Below are positions 11,960-24,133 of a DNA stretch of 64,000 nucleotides, one piece after another. The stretch is from Labia minor (Eukaryota; Arthropoda; Insecta; Dermaptera; Spongiphoridae). The DNA lies in assembly GCA_963082975.1 (NCBI GenBank), contig OY720350.1, positions 37,802,660 to 37,866,659 on the forward strand, given 5' to 3'. Position numbers and translations under genes: made by a program. Every line of letters starts with the position of its first letter. Positions within the stretch are counted from its first letter, which is position 1. A model generated the notes under the pieces. The model saw nothing but the letters and a program-made list of their open reading frames with translations, was not told the origin of the DNA and ran no database searches.

Positions 11960-12610
11960 CTCCGGCGATCTTCACACCTAGACGGGGGCTCCGCCCCCAG
12001 TACCCCCGAGTGGTACAGAGTATTTGGTTGAAAGTAGTAAAAGGTTTTCATCCATTTTGTTTCAATCAGTTTATTACATAAAACATTCATTTCTTTTTGT
12101 GTTCTTATTTAATTTAATCAGTAAATTAATTATATATATTATTATTGTATATTTTATATCTATCTATCTCTGACTCTAAGGAACTCGAAAGTTCTTGGCC
12201 GCAGCAACCACATTTCTCCAAGTGTCCCTATCCTGAGCCCTTGTCCCATCTCTCTTACGTCGCTTCCTACGCGTCCTTGGTCTTCCAAGCGGACGTTTTC
12301 CAATCGGTCTCCGCCCCGTTTTCCAATCCAATATCTTTTTCCTCTCCCATTCTAGCCACGTCCCCTGCCTATCGCAGCTTTTTCGCTTTTATAACCCTAA
12401 CTATTTCTGAAGATGCAGAGAGGTCGTGCAATTCCTCGTTATGCAGTCTCCGCCAATCCCCGGTGACCTCATCTTTCTTTGGCCAATAAATGCTGGGAAG
12501 AATCCTATTCTCAAATACTCTGAATCTACTCTCATCTCCCAGGGTCATAGACCATGCCTTCCATCCATATAATACAACAGGCAAAATAATTGTTTTATAT
12601 ATTTAATTTT
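11960..12610 (-). repeat. retrotransposon tail joined to a hairpin-ended element (inverted arm 1)
   Basis: 12150-12610 on the minus strand reads the C-terminal tail of a non-LTR retrotransposon protein (LYGWKAWSMTLGDESRFRVF, then WRRLHNEELHDL) and a GATA-type tandem end. Adjacent 11960-12110 is the GGGGGCGGAGCCCCCGTCTAG-type end sequence seen at 13400-13612 and 45650-45810. The frame is broken. Confidence 0.75.
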
Positions 12611-12789
12611 GATTATATCGATTAAGTAAAAAATTTCTTTCTTTTTTTTTGTTTCTATGACAGCAAAAAAGTAAACAAATTACATACATACAAACACTCT
12701 CCTTTATATATATAGATATCTAGAAATAAAAAAAAGAAATTTCTTACTTAACCGACACTCTCCTTTATATCTTAACATACAAAATGTAG

Positions 12790-13612
12790 AATTTGAAAAT
12801 GTAGAAAAATTTAAATACTTAAATTCTGTAATTACAAAGGATAATAATATTGGATAAGAATTTAAATCGAGGCCGCAATCGGGTAACGCCTATTATCATA
12901 CAGTAAAGAGGCTTATCTCATCAAAATTTTTATCAAAATGGAGGAAAATTGAAATATTTAAAACAATTATGTTGCCTGTTGTATTATACGGGTGGTCGAT
13001 GTTCTTGGGCGATGAAAGGAGATTTAGAAAATATGATATTAGGATTGTTCGCAGCATTTAAGAACCAAGATGAGGTCACCGGAGTATGGCGGAGATGGCA
13101 TAACGTGGAATTGCATCTCCAGATATAGTTAAGGTTATTAAGGTTATAAAATAGAGAAGGCTGGGATGGGAAGAGGTCATGGCTAGAATGGTAGATTAAA
13201 GATCGGCGAAATATATTTGGAAAAACCGATTGGGAAACGTCCTGTGTGATTGGGAAGACCAAGATTGTGGTGAGTGGACATTGTAGGAAGGGACGTGGGA
13301 CAGATGGGACAGGGTAGGAGTTAGATGGTTATAGCTCAGACTTGGGAGTTTCTTTCGAGATCCGTAGAGCCACAAAGATAGATAGATTGATATAACAAAT
13401 TCAATAGTAATATATAATTAATTTACTTTTAAATAAGAACACAAAAAGATATGATAATATAATGTAATATACTGATTGCAACAAAATGGATGAAAACCTT
13501 TTACATACAGACTTTCAACGAAATACTATGTATTACTTCGGGGGTACAGGGGACGGAGCCCCGTCTAGATGAGAAGAGCGCCGAAGGCGCTCTGATTAGT
13601 ATAATATATATA
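12790..13612 (+). repeat. retrotransposon tail joined to a hairpin-ended element (inverted arm 2)
   Basis: Reads the same retrotransposon tail on the plus strand (SVITKDNNIG, LPVVLYGW, then GDERRFRKYD), with many stops. It ends in agccacaaagatagatag, then the end sequence with hairpin GAGCGCCGAAGGCGCTC (13576-13592). Together with 11960-12610 it forms a large inverted arrangement. Confidence 0.75.
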
Positions 13613-14152
13613 TATGTTCGTTTAGGTTTGCGTGAAAGTTTTTATTATTATGAAAAATTATTTCTGGGTTATTTACGTTTAATTATGAGATTTGAGTCTC
13701 GATACCAAAATTGTAAATTGAATCTCATAATTATAAGTGGAAATAGCCTGGAAATAGTTTTTCATAATATATATATTAATAAATTCAATCCATCTTGTTT
13801 CGAGTTTTATCATTAGATATCAAAACTGAAAAATATTATTTTTAAATTTGTTTTATTATTTTCACTAAATTTATTTTGTAAATATATATTGATGTTAAAT
13901 GAAAGTATTATGACGTGTGTTCACTGTTTATTTAAACGCATATCAGCTTTTAAATAATTTTCACTAATAGAAATCAAAAAGGGTAAAAAAAAAAAAATAA
14001 AAAATTTATACATAATTTTCCCTTTCACTATCTATCACTTTGCAGCTATTATATAATAGAATGGGGGTAGTTGAGCTGAGAGGGTCGTGCAAGAGCAATT
14101 AGTCCCCATTCCAAACCTCTCTTATAGCTGAATAATGAATAGCCAGACTCAC

Positions 14153-14252
14153 CTGCCCAATGGAAGGCCCAATTACGGTCAATGTTAATGCCAATGCAAT
14201 GACTCCCATTTATCGGGATGCGATTTTTATTCCAAATGCTGTTGAATGGCTC
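14153..14252 (-). CDS. M14 carboxypeptidase-like gene, exon with substrate-pocket Arg pair
   Basis: This 100-nt exon lies between a tttttag acceptor and a GTGAGT donor. It encodes EPFNSIWNKNR, then SHCIGINIDRNWAFHWA. The family pattern is 'RLWRKTR...C.GVD.NRNWDFHWG'. The first arginine (Arg127 of bovine carboxypeptidase A numbering) is present in WNKNR. The Asn-Arg pair that holds the substrate carboxylate reads Asp-Arg. The Cys before GINI corresponds to Cys138, which pairs with the Cys in the next exon (DPCSDT, Cys161). The phases fit both neighbours: it starts in phase 0 and ends with one G that completes GAA with the next exon. The intron to 14706 is about 450 bp. Confidence 0.9.
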
Positions 14253-14705
14253 CTAAAAATTGATCATTAATCTCAGTCACGTTTGGAATCTCTTTTAACT
14301 TCTATGAGTGTATTTTAGTTTACACACACACACACACAACAAATTCAATATTTTAAAGTAAAATCGGTTTTCAAAATATTATTTCAATGTAATTTTTAAA
14401 TAAATATACGCGTTATAAACAAACAAAAAAATAGGTATTTTATGTAAATTAGAGAGAAATTCTATTTATTCGTTTAAAAATCGTCTTATTGGGAGTTTTT
14501 AGGTTATAATTATGAAAGGGAATTTACTTACTTAAAAAAAAATAAATATTCATACCCAATATAATAATATTAGAATTTAAAATTAATTTGAATTTGAAAT
14601 AAATATATAAAAAATAATAATAAATAAAATTCTTATTTCCAATATTTTATTACTATCTTCACACAATTTTGAATTTTAATTGTAAAAATTTAAATTGAGC
14701 GTTAC

Positions 14706-14866
14706 CTTACTATTGGCTACATAAGTATAGCCATCTGGGTTAAGTAGTGGTAAAAGAGCCCAATCAAAATACATCAACAAAGGAATTTTATATTGGCATT
14801 CAGTCAATAAACGTCTCATAAATTCAAAAAGAATAATGGGAGCATGCAGTTCCGAAGCAGACAAGG
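14706..14866 (-). CDS. M14 carboxypeptidase-like gene, exon with altered zinc-site motif
   Basis: This 161-nt exon has a ttttag acceptor and a GTAAC donor. It encodes LSASELHAPIILFEFMRRLL and, further on, DWALLPLLNPDGYTY. In active M14A carboxypeptidases the aligned sequence is G-x-H-A-R-E-W-x-x-P, where His and Glu bind zinc and Arg contacts substrate. Here it reads A-L-S-A-S-E-L-H-A-P, so His is Ser and Arg is Ser while Glu is kept. The NPDGY hallmark and the W..(L/V)P..NPDGY strand are intact. It starts with two bases completing a split codon and ends in phase 0. Loss of the histidine argues for a pseudoenzyme; the intact frame and splice sites argue against a dead gene. Confidence 0.9.
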
Positions 14867-15361
14867 CTAAAAAATAATGCATTTTCAATAGAAGATATCA
14901 TTAGAGCTTAAATTTATATTTAATTATTATTATTTTTAATTATTGTTATAATAAATAAATATTATTACATTATTTAATTAATATTTATTAAAAATAATGA
15001 ACTTACAGAAAATTCTTTAAAAATGTTTTGATTTTTTTTTTTTTAAATTTAATTAATGTTAAATAAAATATAGTCAATAACATATTTCCAATTCTAAATA
15101 TAAAAAAATATTAATTTCTTTATTATTTTTAAAATTTTTAATTTAACTAATTTTATTGAAGAAACTGATAATATAAATATAATTGTGTAAGGCCGACAGC
15201 TTCAATTATTTTCCAATTAATAGACTATTACCTTAGTTGAACTCATTAAAATCTAATTAGTGAATGTTTAATAGATATATGTACAAATACGTATATACTC
15301 CTACGTATATTTCAAAGAATGGGGTATTTATTCATTCGATATAATCCCTTTCGCTTAAAAA

Positions 15362-15828
15362 AATTAGCTGGAGTGTCTCCACTCGACTATCTCGCAATTT
15401 GAATTGGATTAAATAACATAATATATTATATTTAAATTAAATTTAATTAATTATAAATTATAAATAATAAATATTAAACCAGCGCATGTTTGGCTTTTTG
15501 TTGATGGCACCACGTCACGTGTTGGCGCGTGAGATTTGCAGTGTTAAAAAATTAATTCTGGTAATTTCAGCGAATCAATCAAGCTGAAATTCTATATATA
15601 GCAGTTTTATACAAATCTTAATCATGTGAAAAATTATCAAACATATATCTTTATTTTTACGGTCACTTTAGAGGAAAAAAAATCAAAACGTTGTAAGTAA
15701 TGACCCTCTTCCGGTTGAGCTACATTTCTCAAAAGTTGATAGAAAACTACGAATTTTGAATAATGCTCATGTGTCAAATTTCATCATTCTAGCTCAAACC
15801 GTTTTTGCGTAATCTTGGTTACATACAT

Positions 15829-15865
<37 letters not shown>

Positions 15866-16002
15866 CTCAGACATCTTTCTCAACCTTAGTGAAAATGATT
15901 CAGGAACCTTCAAAACGTATAAAAACATCACAATCTAAGAGATATAAATACACTATTTTTACCGACCGACGATAGGAAGGTATTGTTTTCACACTAAATA
16001 AA
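15362..16002 (-). repeat. repeat family A copy, followed by a family B remnant
   Basis: From ctggagtgtctccactcg through a CA/TA microsatellite (15826-15866) to 'cgtataaaaacatcacaatc' near 15940. At 15956-16002 a family B 5' end (tttttaccgaccgacgatag) takes over. Confidence 0.75.
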
Positions 16003-18790
16003 TTAATAAACAAATTAAGAACAATTTAATATTTCATAATTCAACAAAAAATATAATTTAAACAGATTTATCAATTTCAGTAGTAGAATAGTTTTTCTTG
16101 GACGAAGGATTTAATTTAATAATAATAAATTAAATATATTTTGAAATTTATTTCTATAAAATGTAAATAATTGATTGAATACATTTATATGTATAATAAA
16201 TATATATGTCTATATATATATTAAACCAGTAGTGAAAAATAATGGATCCTTTCATTCAACTGGATGCCTATAATCAACTTGTGGATTTTGTTGGTTTAAA
16301 ATTGAAAAAAATCAAATTTCCTCTTGAGACATTGACTTAGGGAAAAACTGATGACTTGATTCTCTGCGGCTCAATGGTTGAATGACGCGACATCCGAAGT
16401 GGCAAGGTTGAGGGAAATCATATCCACCCTTTGTTTATTGTCTGAACAAACATTCACCCTTGATGGTAAAGAAATCTCCAGTATCCCACACACCCTTAGC
16501 AAAAACATCCCTTATGAAATTCCAAAACAAAACAAAAAAATAAAAATTATTAGGTTCATTCTTTTGAAAATTTCATCCCAATTAATTAAACAATTGAAAT
16601 GTATTATGTTTTTATACTCTTAGATTGGAAATTCAGACAGTACATATATTAACAAGACAGGAAGATCCGGAATATATTTGACAAACAATTTAAAATAGAA
16701 AACATCCATCAATAAAAAATTTTATAAACATTAATTGAAACATCACATCTTGTCTTTTAAGAAACAATAATCCAAATTTTCAATTCATAGAGCGTTCAGT
16801 TTGTAAGCAAGCAGATTCAGTCAAATTCTAAGATAATTGTTTTTTTTTTTTTTGATTCTCTATTTTAATTTTAATTTTTCAACCAAAAAAGCTAAAAGTG
16901 TGCAACTATATCAAAGATCACAACAATTGTGTCATCAAATTATGATATATCTAGATGAGGATCTTTGAGTTTTAGACAAACTGTAAATATTAGAAGAAGC
17001 TCATTTATATCTTCTATATATATATTGTAATATATAAGCATAAAAATGCATTTTCATATATATTATGGTACGGAAATCTAGAAAGTTATTTTTTGAACAT
17101 ATGTGAGATAATATAAAGATAATTCTAGAATTCTTGTTTTAAAAAACTCATAAAGATGCATCCCATCTCCCCTCTTCGTTATCCAAGAAGGAGTGAGGGG
17201 TGGACAATTTTGCCAAGTGGCAATGGAGGGGATGATGACCATCTACATTTTTAGACATTTTTGATCATTCTTGGATAGAGTTGAAGGGAGGTGATTTCAT
17301 CCGACTAAGTGAGAAAATCTACAAGGATCATCCCGTTGAGAAAAGAAGCTGATGACTGCCCAGCTAATATGGAAGACATGATACCTTGAGGAAAATATCC
17401 AAGAATCATCCCATGAAGTCCCAGTGTTCCCCGAACTCATTATTGATTAAATAACAGCTAAGTGGTCGACCCATATTTAAATAATTGCAATTACTTAATG
17501 AAACTCAATTTCATTTAATTTATAATCTTCCTATTTATAACGGTACCATATCAATTCTATAATTTCTTTGTTATCTATTGTAATAATATTAATTCTTCTA
17601 TTTTTATTAAATACCTAATTTTAGTTTAATTTTATATATGCATTTTTAATCTGAACTAATTCAATTTTATCATTTCCCTTATCAACCTTCGCGGATTCAA
17701 TACCCAATTATTCTTCTAAATTTAACCAGTGCTACCAAATTAATTTAATCTTATTTTCAACCAATTTTTCGCATTAACCACCTTACCTAAATCATCCAAT
17801 ATACGACAATATATATGATAATATTAGAAGCGTCTGCTTCAACAGAACTCTCTCATTACAATGCACAATTTGATTGTTCTAATGCCTGTTTTTGTCAGAA
17901 TTCGAAACCAGAGTAACCATGGCCTAAGGAATATAAATGTTCTGTCATGAACGGGATGCGAATTGAGAATTAAGAGAAGATTCTTAATTATCCTAATCTT
18001 CATCACTTACTTCCAAGATAACAATATATAATGTAAAATATATGTATTTACATGATAAAGAAACAAATGAAATTACTTTTTAAAAATATATTATTTAAAT
18101 AAGTACTGACAGTTATTGTTTACAATACCAAGTACTAGCATATTTGTTAATGATTGTGTTCATTTACTCATATCTTTCATTCTATTAAAGCTTTGACATA
18201 AAAAGTACGTAAATGTATACATTAACTAGTCACTTATAGTATACTCTGACTCGAGCATCCTTTGAACTGTGACATATATAGTATACTTATTGGATATAAT
18301 TATTAAAAAAATATCTGATTGCATATACTCTGTTTGTCTTTAATATTACATTAATTTTAATATTATAAAAAATAAATAAATAAATATAAAATAAACAAAA
18401 AAAAAATTGTAACATTTTTTTAATTATCTTTCAGAGATGAGATGGCTTTTAACAAAAGATCCGATCAACTTTCAAACAATTTCTTATTCCACACTCAACA
18501 GCCTCTTTCCAAAAACCCTCTCTCCCACCATTCAACCACCCATCTTCTCCGAAAAGCATTCAAAATCTAAATCTAGTTCTTAATCTCTCTTTTACTTGAG
18601 GCGTCGATCAAAAGTTTTAGTAAGATTCTTTTCACTTGTCTCGAAAAGTTTCTCTAAAGAAAAAATTTATCCTGGTTTATATATATATATAAGAAAAATA
18701 TTTATTTAATTTTCTTCAAAAAAAAAAGAGAATAAAAAATTTTTATAAGAGAATTCTTTTTATTTACAAATATTACTTTACTACATTAGA
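16003..18790. other. intron sequence, no firm feature
   Basis: A somewhat GC-richer patch at 16360-16520 contains a plus-strand frame (ATSEVARLREIISTLCLLSE) without recognised homology. 17160-17440 is also less AT-rich but has stops in all frames. 18440-18620 is pyrimidine-rich. Nothing here could be tied to a gene or repeat family. Confidence 0.4.
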
Positions 18791-18795
18791 ATCTT

Positions 18796-19472
18796 TTTAC
18801 CGACCGACGATAGTAAGGGAGGTATTGTTTTCACACCAAATTTCACATGTGGAGATTTTTACATATCTCCACGAATCATGCATTTTCTAAACAGAAAAAA
18901 GTATTTTTAGCATGATGTCTGTCCGTCCGTCTGTCCGTCCGTCTGTCCGTCTGTCCGTCTGTCCGTCCGTATAGATGTGTACAGCCTGAACGGCTCAACC
19001 GATTTTGATGAAATTTGGTATATTTACTTAATGCATCAGTGGGATGAATTGATCAACTTTTGGTGCAAATCCGTGAACCGGAAGTGGTAGTATTAGCGAT
19101 CGACGATAGAAAGGGAAGGGTTATTTTCACACCAAATTTCACATGAGGAGATTTTTTTATATATCACCACGAATCATGCACTTTGTATTGGTTTTATCCT
19201 CGGGAAAATCATATTTATTAGTTTTTTCTTGATTTAAAATTATATGACGTCATCCAGCCATTCATGACGTCACAGCCTGGTCTTGCATATAAAATATATT
19301 ATAAATAAAATAAAATTAAAAATGTTTATATTTATTATTTATGTATCCATATCTGTTTTTTATTACTTAAATAGATATATTAAAATTATTTGAAATTATT
19401 TCTGTAGTTGGAAATTAATTTACTTCAAACCGTCGGTCGGTTCGGACCTGGCCACAGGTCAACTTATTTTCC
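18796..19472 (+). repeat. repeat family B, complete copy
   Basis: Starts tttttACCGACCGACGATAG and ends CGTCGGTCGGTTCGGACCTGGCCACAGGTC-aacttatt, that is, a subterminal inverted repeat followed by a hairpin (GACCTG/CAGGTC). It has an internal GTCC/GTCT microsatellite at 18918-18970. Confidence 0.85.
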
Positions 19473-19771
19473 TTCTCATTAATTTTGAAAGCAATTGGTT
19501 CATCATGGTGAATTGATGATGATGAACATCATACACATCCTATATATCTTATACTTATAACCCATTAGTGGGTTAGATTACCTAGACTAATCAATTATTC
19601 TCTGATTATTATTATTATTATTATTATCTATTCAAAAAATGGATTTCAAAACTTTCAATAGAATTATTTTATTATGTATTCCATTAATTTCATAAATCTT
19701 ATCTTATTATACTAGCAAAAATTCTATATATATATATATATATCAGAAACATATATATATATCAGTCACAG

Positions 19772-20105
19772 AAACATTTGAAATGATTCATAAAGCACAC
19801 GGAGAGGAAGCCATTTTCAAATGAGAGAAGCGACCCAAAAAAGTCCGGCTTCAAGAGTCGAGTGAAGACCCTTTTGACAGTTTTTTTTATGCTAATGGCA
19901 TCATGCATCAAAAATGGAGAATACTATTTGAAGGTCTTGGATTGTTTGCTGAAGAGTATCGCTCGAATTCGCCCTGAGTATCGCGAGCAAGGCTCATGGA
20001 GGCTATTGCACGACAACGCTCCTGTGCACAAGTGCCAAATTGTGACCGAGTTTTTGGCGAAAAAAGGCGTTGTTCTTATCGCCCATCCTCTATATCTATA
20101 TATCT
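19772..20105 (+). pseudogene. mariner transposase fragment
   Basis: A broken plus-strand frame gives KSGFKSRVKTLLTVFF, then WRLLHDNAPVHKCQIVTEFL and AKKGVVLIAHP. The HDNAPVHK block carries a catalytic Asp of the mariner DDD domain. Upstream frames contain stops and the 3' part is lost in a TATATC repeat. No terminal repeats were found. Confidence 0.8.
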
Positions 20106-20254
20106 ATATATTTAAAAGACAGTTCTATCATATACTCCTAAACGACTTATGCAATTTGGGCCATTACAATGCCATTTGATAACATAGCGTGAAATTCATT
20201 GGAAAACAATAAATACTTTTTGAGAAAAATGAAAAAATAATTTTCTTCTTACTT

Positions 20255-20556
20255 TTTATTATTTTTATGTGTGACGTCACAGCCACCGCTTCTTATATCT
20301 TATATATTATAAGTAAAATAAAATTAAAAATATTTATGTTTTATACAAATCTTTTTTTATTGCATTAATAGATACATTTAAATTAAGAAAAAACTAATGA
20401 AGATGATTTTTCCCAGAGATGTAATCAATAAAACTCGATTTTTCTTTATAATTACTATCCCTGGTGTGAATTTCAAAAAAATGTACCACTCGGGGTACAG
20501 GGTGCGGAGTCCCCGTCTAGGTGTGAAGATCGCCGAAGGCGCTCTGAGCAGCTAGT
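20255..20556. repeat. family C repeat plus hairpin-ended element
   Basis: 20255-20480 has the GTGACGTCAC and ACTAATGAAGATGATTTTTC section. 20484-20556 has the GCGGAGTCCCCGTCTAGG end with an inverted GCGCC/GGCGC-like hairpin (cgccgaaggcg) and the terminus ctgagcagctagtat. Confidence 0.6.
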
Positions 20557-20776
20557 ATATATTTAATTTAGTCTATATTTTTTTTCATTTTGCTTGAAAA
20601 TTATATTAATCATAATAAAATAACTTTATAACAATTAATCTTTTTAGGATTTTGTAAGAATTACACATTTTCAATTAAACCTTGGGTAATTGTTTTTAAT
20701 TCATATAACGAAACATAGAAACGCATTGTTTATATTGAATTGTCACCCACCCAATCCTTTGGCTTAAGGGACTTAC

Positions 20777-20948
20777 CTCCCACAATTAGTGCGATCTTCT
20801 TGTTTTTGGTCGCCAGCTGCGTCTCTCCGAGTTGCGGTTGAGACACCAGAAATAATTGGATCGGGCGACGCTCGGAGCTGAGCCCCAGGGCTGTAATGCG
20901 CACTTTCCAAGAAAACGTGTCGATAAGATCTCCATATGTGTTGTAGAT
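20777..20948 (-). CDS. M14 carboxypeptidase-like gene, exon with the first half of the fold
   Basis: This 172-nt exon has a ttttag acceptor and a GTAAG donor. It encodes IYNTYGDLIDTFSWKVRITALG, then SSERRPIQLFLVSQ, and ends KKIALIVG. In M14A enzymes this is the region 'IG.S.EGR.I.VLKIS ... PA.++..G' leading into the catalytic HxRE motif. It begins in phase 0 and ends with a single G, which joins CC of the next exon to give Ala. The RRPI(Q) stretch corresponds to the family's EGRPI. The reading frame is open throughout and the base composition is much more GC-rich than the flanking introns, as expected for a selected exon. Confidence 0.85.
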
Positions 20949-21402
20949 CTAAAACGAGGCAAAAAAAAAATAAAATAAAAATGTTTATCCTCTTAACGAA
21001 AAAGGTATTTAATAGTAAGTAAATATTGATAAAATGAAATTTTTTTTATTTAGTTTTTTTTTAAACTTGATAAATTAAAATTATCATTTCATAATAAATA
21101 ATATGTTGAAACCTTGTCAAGATAATTTAATTTAATATAAATAATATTGTATAAAATATAAAAATAAAAATAAAAAATATACTAATTAAATAATAACTTA
21201 CATTACAAAACATATTTGAAGAAAGTAATAAATAACATAATTGAAGGGGATGGCCTAAATTTTACATTACGTTTATTATCTTTACTACTATATAATAATA
21301 TAGTATACTATATATGATTACATAAAATATAATACAAATACACAGAAAATAATAAATAAATTTTATTTTATCAATATAATAACATAAATATTATTTTCAA
21401 TT

Positions 21403-21612
21403 GAAGGCGCCACAGGGTGAGAGGTTAGCGTAGCTGGCTCACATTCTCGTGGTCCCGGGTTAAAGTCCCGGGACGGAGTCAATCCAGCCTCCGGGATCAA
21501 AATTTATATATATCCCTTCCAATCAAGAAAAAATAAGTATAGGTTGATAGGGCCCGTTCTACTGATCATAGGACTTGATAGGCGTTGTCCTTGCGTAGGA
21601 CGTACAAAGTCA
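21403..21612 (+). repeat. tRNA-related SINE copy
   Basis: Plus-strand copy starting GGCGCCACAGGGTGAGAGG, with A-box-like GTTAGCGTAGCTGG and B-box-like GGGTTAAAGTCC, and ending near TTGCGTAGGACGTAC. It sits in the intron between the 21735 and 20777 exons. Confidence 0.7.
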
Positions 21613-21734
21613 TTATTCAACAATGATTTAATTTATTATGGGAGAAAATGATCATGTATTGTATTTAATTGTATTTAATAATAATTAATAATTTAATTTT
21701 AAATCAGTAGATGTAACTTATAGTTTATACTTAC

Positions 21735-21810
21735 ATAAGCGAGATCGGCCAAATCTTCTATGTTCGATGAAAATTTATAATTATATGATTTACGTTCATA
21801 GTCAATTAAT
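21735..21810 (-). CDS. M14 carboxypeptidase-like gene, first recognised exon
   Basis: This 76-nt exon is bounded by a ttttacag acceptor and a GTAAGT donor. It encodes the start of the mature carboxypeptidase domain (LIDYERKSYNY, then SSNIEDLADLAY), which in M14A enzymes is the segment of the type 'Y..Y.....I...+..L'. It starts with one base left over from a preceding exon and ends in phase 0, matching the next exon at 20777-20948. Upstream exons for a signal peptide and prodomain were not found between here and 27.2 kb. Assignment rests on the join to the following exons, which are clearly M14. Confidence 0.75.
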
Positions 21811-22654
21811 CTGTAAAATAATGGGAAAAAATTAAAATAATTAAATTTTTTGATTAGCAAAATTTAATTAAGAAAGTTTATTTTTTATGTTCCACATCAC
21901 ACAACTATTTATTGAAATGTATTAAAAATCAAAATTTAAATAAATGTATATACTAATTAAATTATATTAATTAAAAAAATAATATTATATATGTATATAT
22001 AATATCTTTATTATAATTTTGTTAGATATATTGTATTTGATTATAAAATTAAGTAATATTATAAAATAAATATTAAATTATTTATATCATTTAGAATACA
22101 CTTCAATTCAGTGGTATGCAAAGAAGATGTGAGAATCAAAATGATTACGCTTTAAATGAGTATGGTTTATAGATGAGTAAAATGATTGGCCCTAGTATAT
22201 GAAATAGTACAACGATAAATATTTTAAGAAGAGTATAATTTATGCCCATTTTAAATATTTTGGGGGATATAGGTAGAAAATATAAAATAAATAAACAAAA
22301 TTAAATTACCATGGTGATCAACTAAACTAAATGTTTTAATTTATTTTAAAAAAAAAAAATTATTTTTATAAAAAAAAATTTGAAATATTTTACTTCTATT
22401 AGATGTTCAATATTTTTAAATAATTTCAAAAAGTATAATTTTTGAATTTTTTTTTTTTTTTTTTTGTATTTATCTTATTCTTTGCAAATAAAATTAATGA
22501 ATCTATATTTTTATTATTTATTGATTTTTATTACTATATTTATTTTTAATTAAATTATATATAGGATCATTTAGGGGCATCTCAACACTTGGAAGATCTT
22601 GACATTTGAAGAAAATCTTTTCGAAAAGAGGTATGCACCTTTGCTTTGGGTATA

Positions 22655-22731
22655 AAACTTCTTTATTGGAATAAGCAGAGAGAGTAGTGTTGTGTTGTCA
22701 ATCAAAAGATTCAGGTAAGCTCTTTATAGTT
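22655..22731 (+). promoter_or_regulatory. promoter-like TATA box with downstream splice donor
   Basis: A TATAAAA at 22662 is followed by about 60 bp without any ATG and then by a consensus donor, CAG|GTAAGC. This is how a short non-coding first exon would look on the plus strand. No plus-strand gene was found to go with it, so it may be chance. Confidence 0.2.
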
Positions 22732-23540
22732 TACAATGTTTGAAGTTTAAGATTGACATTGATAATGATAATAAATCTTAGCGATGGTTTCAATTTTGGG
22801 GGATTTGCAAATGATTGACTTGTGAGGTCAGATATTCAAGAACATGACTGTGTGGGCAAATCATATCACAGTAAGTCAGAGGGAAATGTTGTCATCTATT
22901 AATGAAATGTGTAATTCGGGGAGATTTCGAGGGTCGGTAATGGAGAGATTTATGTGCCCATAATTATGAAAGTAGTCTTAAGTCAATTAAAGCTTTCAAA
23001 ACATTTTCATATGAAATTCACACAAAATTTCATATTCATAATAAATTTCCATTAATAAAAACTAAGAAAATTATAACTTAAAATGTTGCATAATATAAAA
23101 ATATTTTTTTTAATTTATTCAAATGCTAATCATTAGATATTTCAAAACAAGAAATATATGACAGACCACATAATAATTATGGGCTCATATATAGATAGGG
23201 AATGTATTGATGTATTGTTAGTATGTGTTTAAGTCTGTTAATCTTTTATTTGAACTGATTTCTACTTAGAAAATCTATTGTTCTGAATTGCATTTGCCGT
23301 CCCGTTGGTACCTGTCGAGATCTCCCGCAGTTAAGGGAGAAGTGGAAATTTCACTTTATATTTGGTTGTTATTTAGGCAAACTAAATTTTGACGATGTAA
23401 ATATTTAAACCAGTAGTTTATTGCAAGGTCTAAATATTCAACAGTGTATTGTTATTGGTTCAAATATAACCAAGTAACAAAAATTATAAATTTGATAGTA
23501 TCAATTAAAATTAAATAATAAATTAATAATCAAAAGTAAT

Positions 23541-24133
23541 AAGTTGACCTGTGGCCAGGCGCAGAACTGACCGACAGTTTGAAGTAAATTAATTTCCAGC
23601 TACAGAAACAATTTCAAAATAATTTTAATGTATCTATTAATGCAATAAAAAACAGATATGAATATAACATAAATATTTTTAATTTTATTTTATTTATGAT
23701 ATATAAGAGCTGGCTGTGACGTCATGAAGGGCTGGGTGACGCCATATAATTTTAAATTAAGAAAAAACTAATGAAGATGATTTTCCCGAGGATAAAACCA
23801 ATATAAAGTGCATGATTTGTGGAGATATGTAAAAAAATCTCATGTGAAATTTGGTGTGAAAATAACCCTTCCCTTCCTAACGTCAAGCGCTATTACTACC
23901 ACTTCCGGTTTCCGGAATTGCACCAAAAGTTGATCAATTCATCATACTGATGCATTAAGTAAATATACAAAATTTCATCAAAATCCGTTGAGCCGTTCAA
24001 GCTGTACACATCTATACGGACGGACAGACGGACACACATGATGCTAAAAATACTTTTTTCTGTTATGTAAAAATCTCCACATGTGAAATTTGGTGTGAAA
24101 ACAATACCTCCCTTACTATCGTCGGCCGGTAAA
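23541..24133 (-). repeat. repeat family B, complete copy
   Basis: From gttgacctgtggccagg to ttactatcgtcggccggtaaa, with a short CGGA/GACA microsatellite near 24016. It matches 51058-51638 along its length. Confidence 0.85.

Noticed and set aside
23290..23345. Minus-strand stretch STSPLTAGDLD that could precede the 21735 exon in the right phase
   Set aside because: Weak GTACCA donor and no acceptable acceptor.
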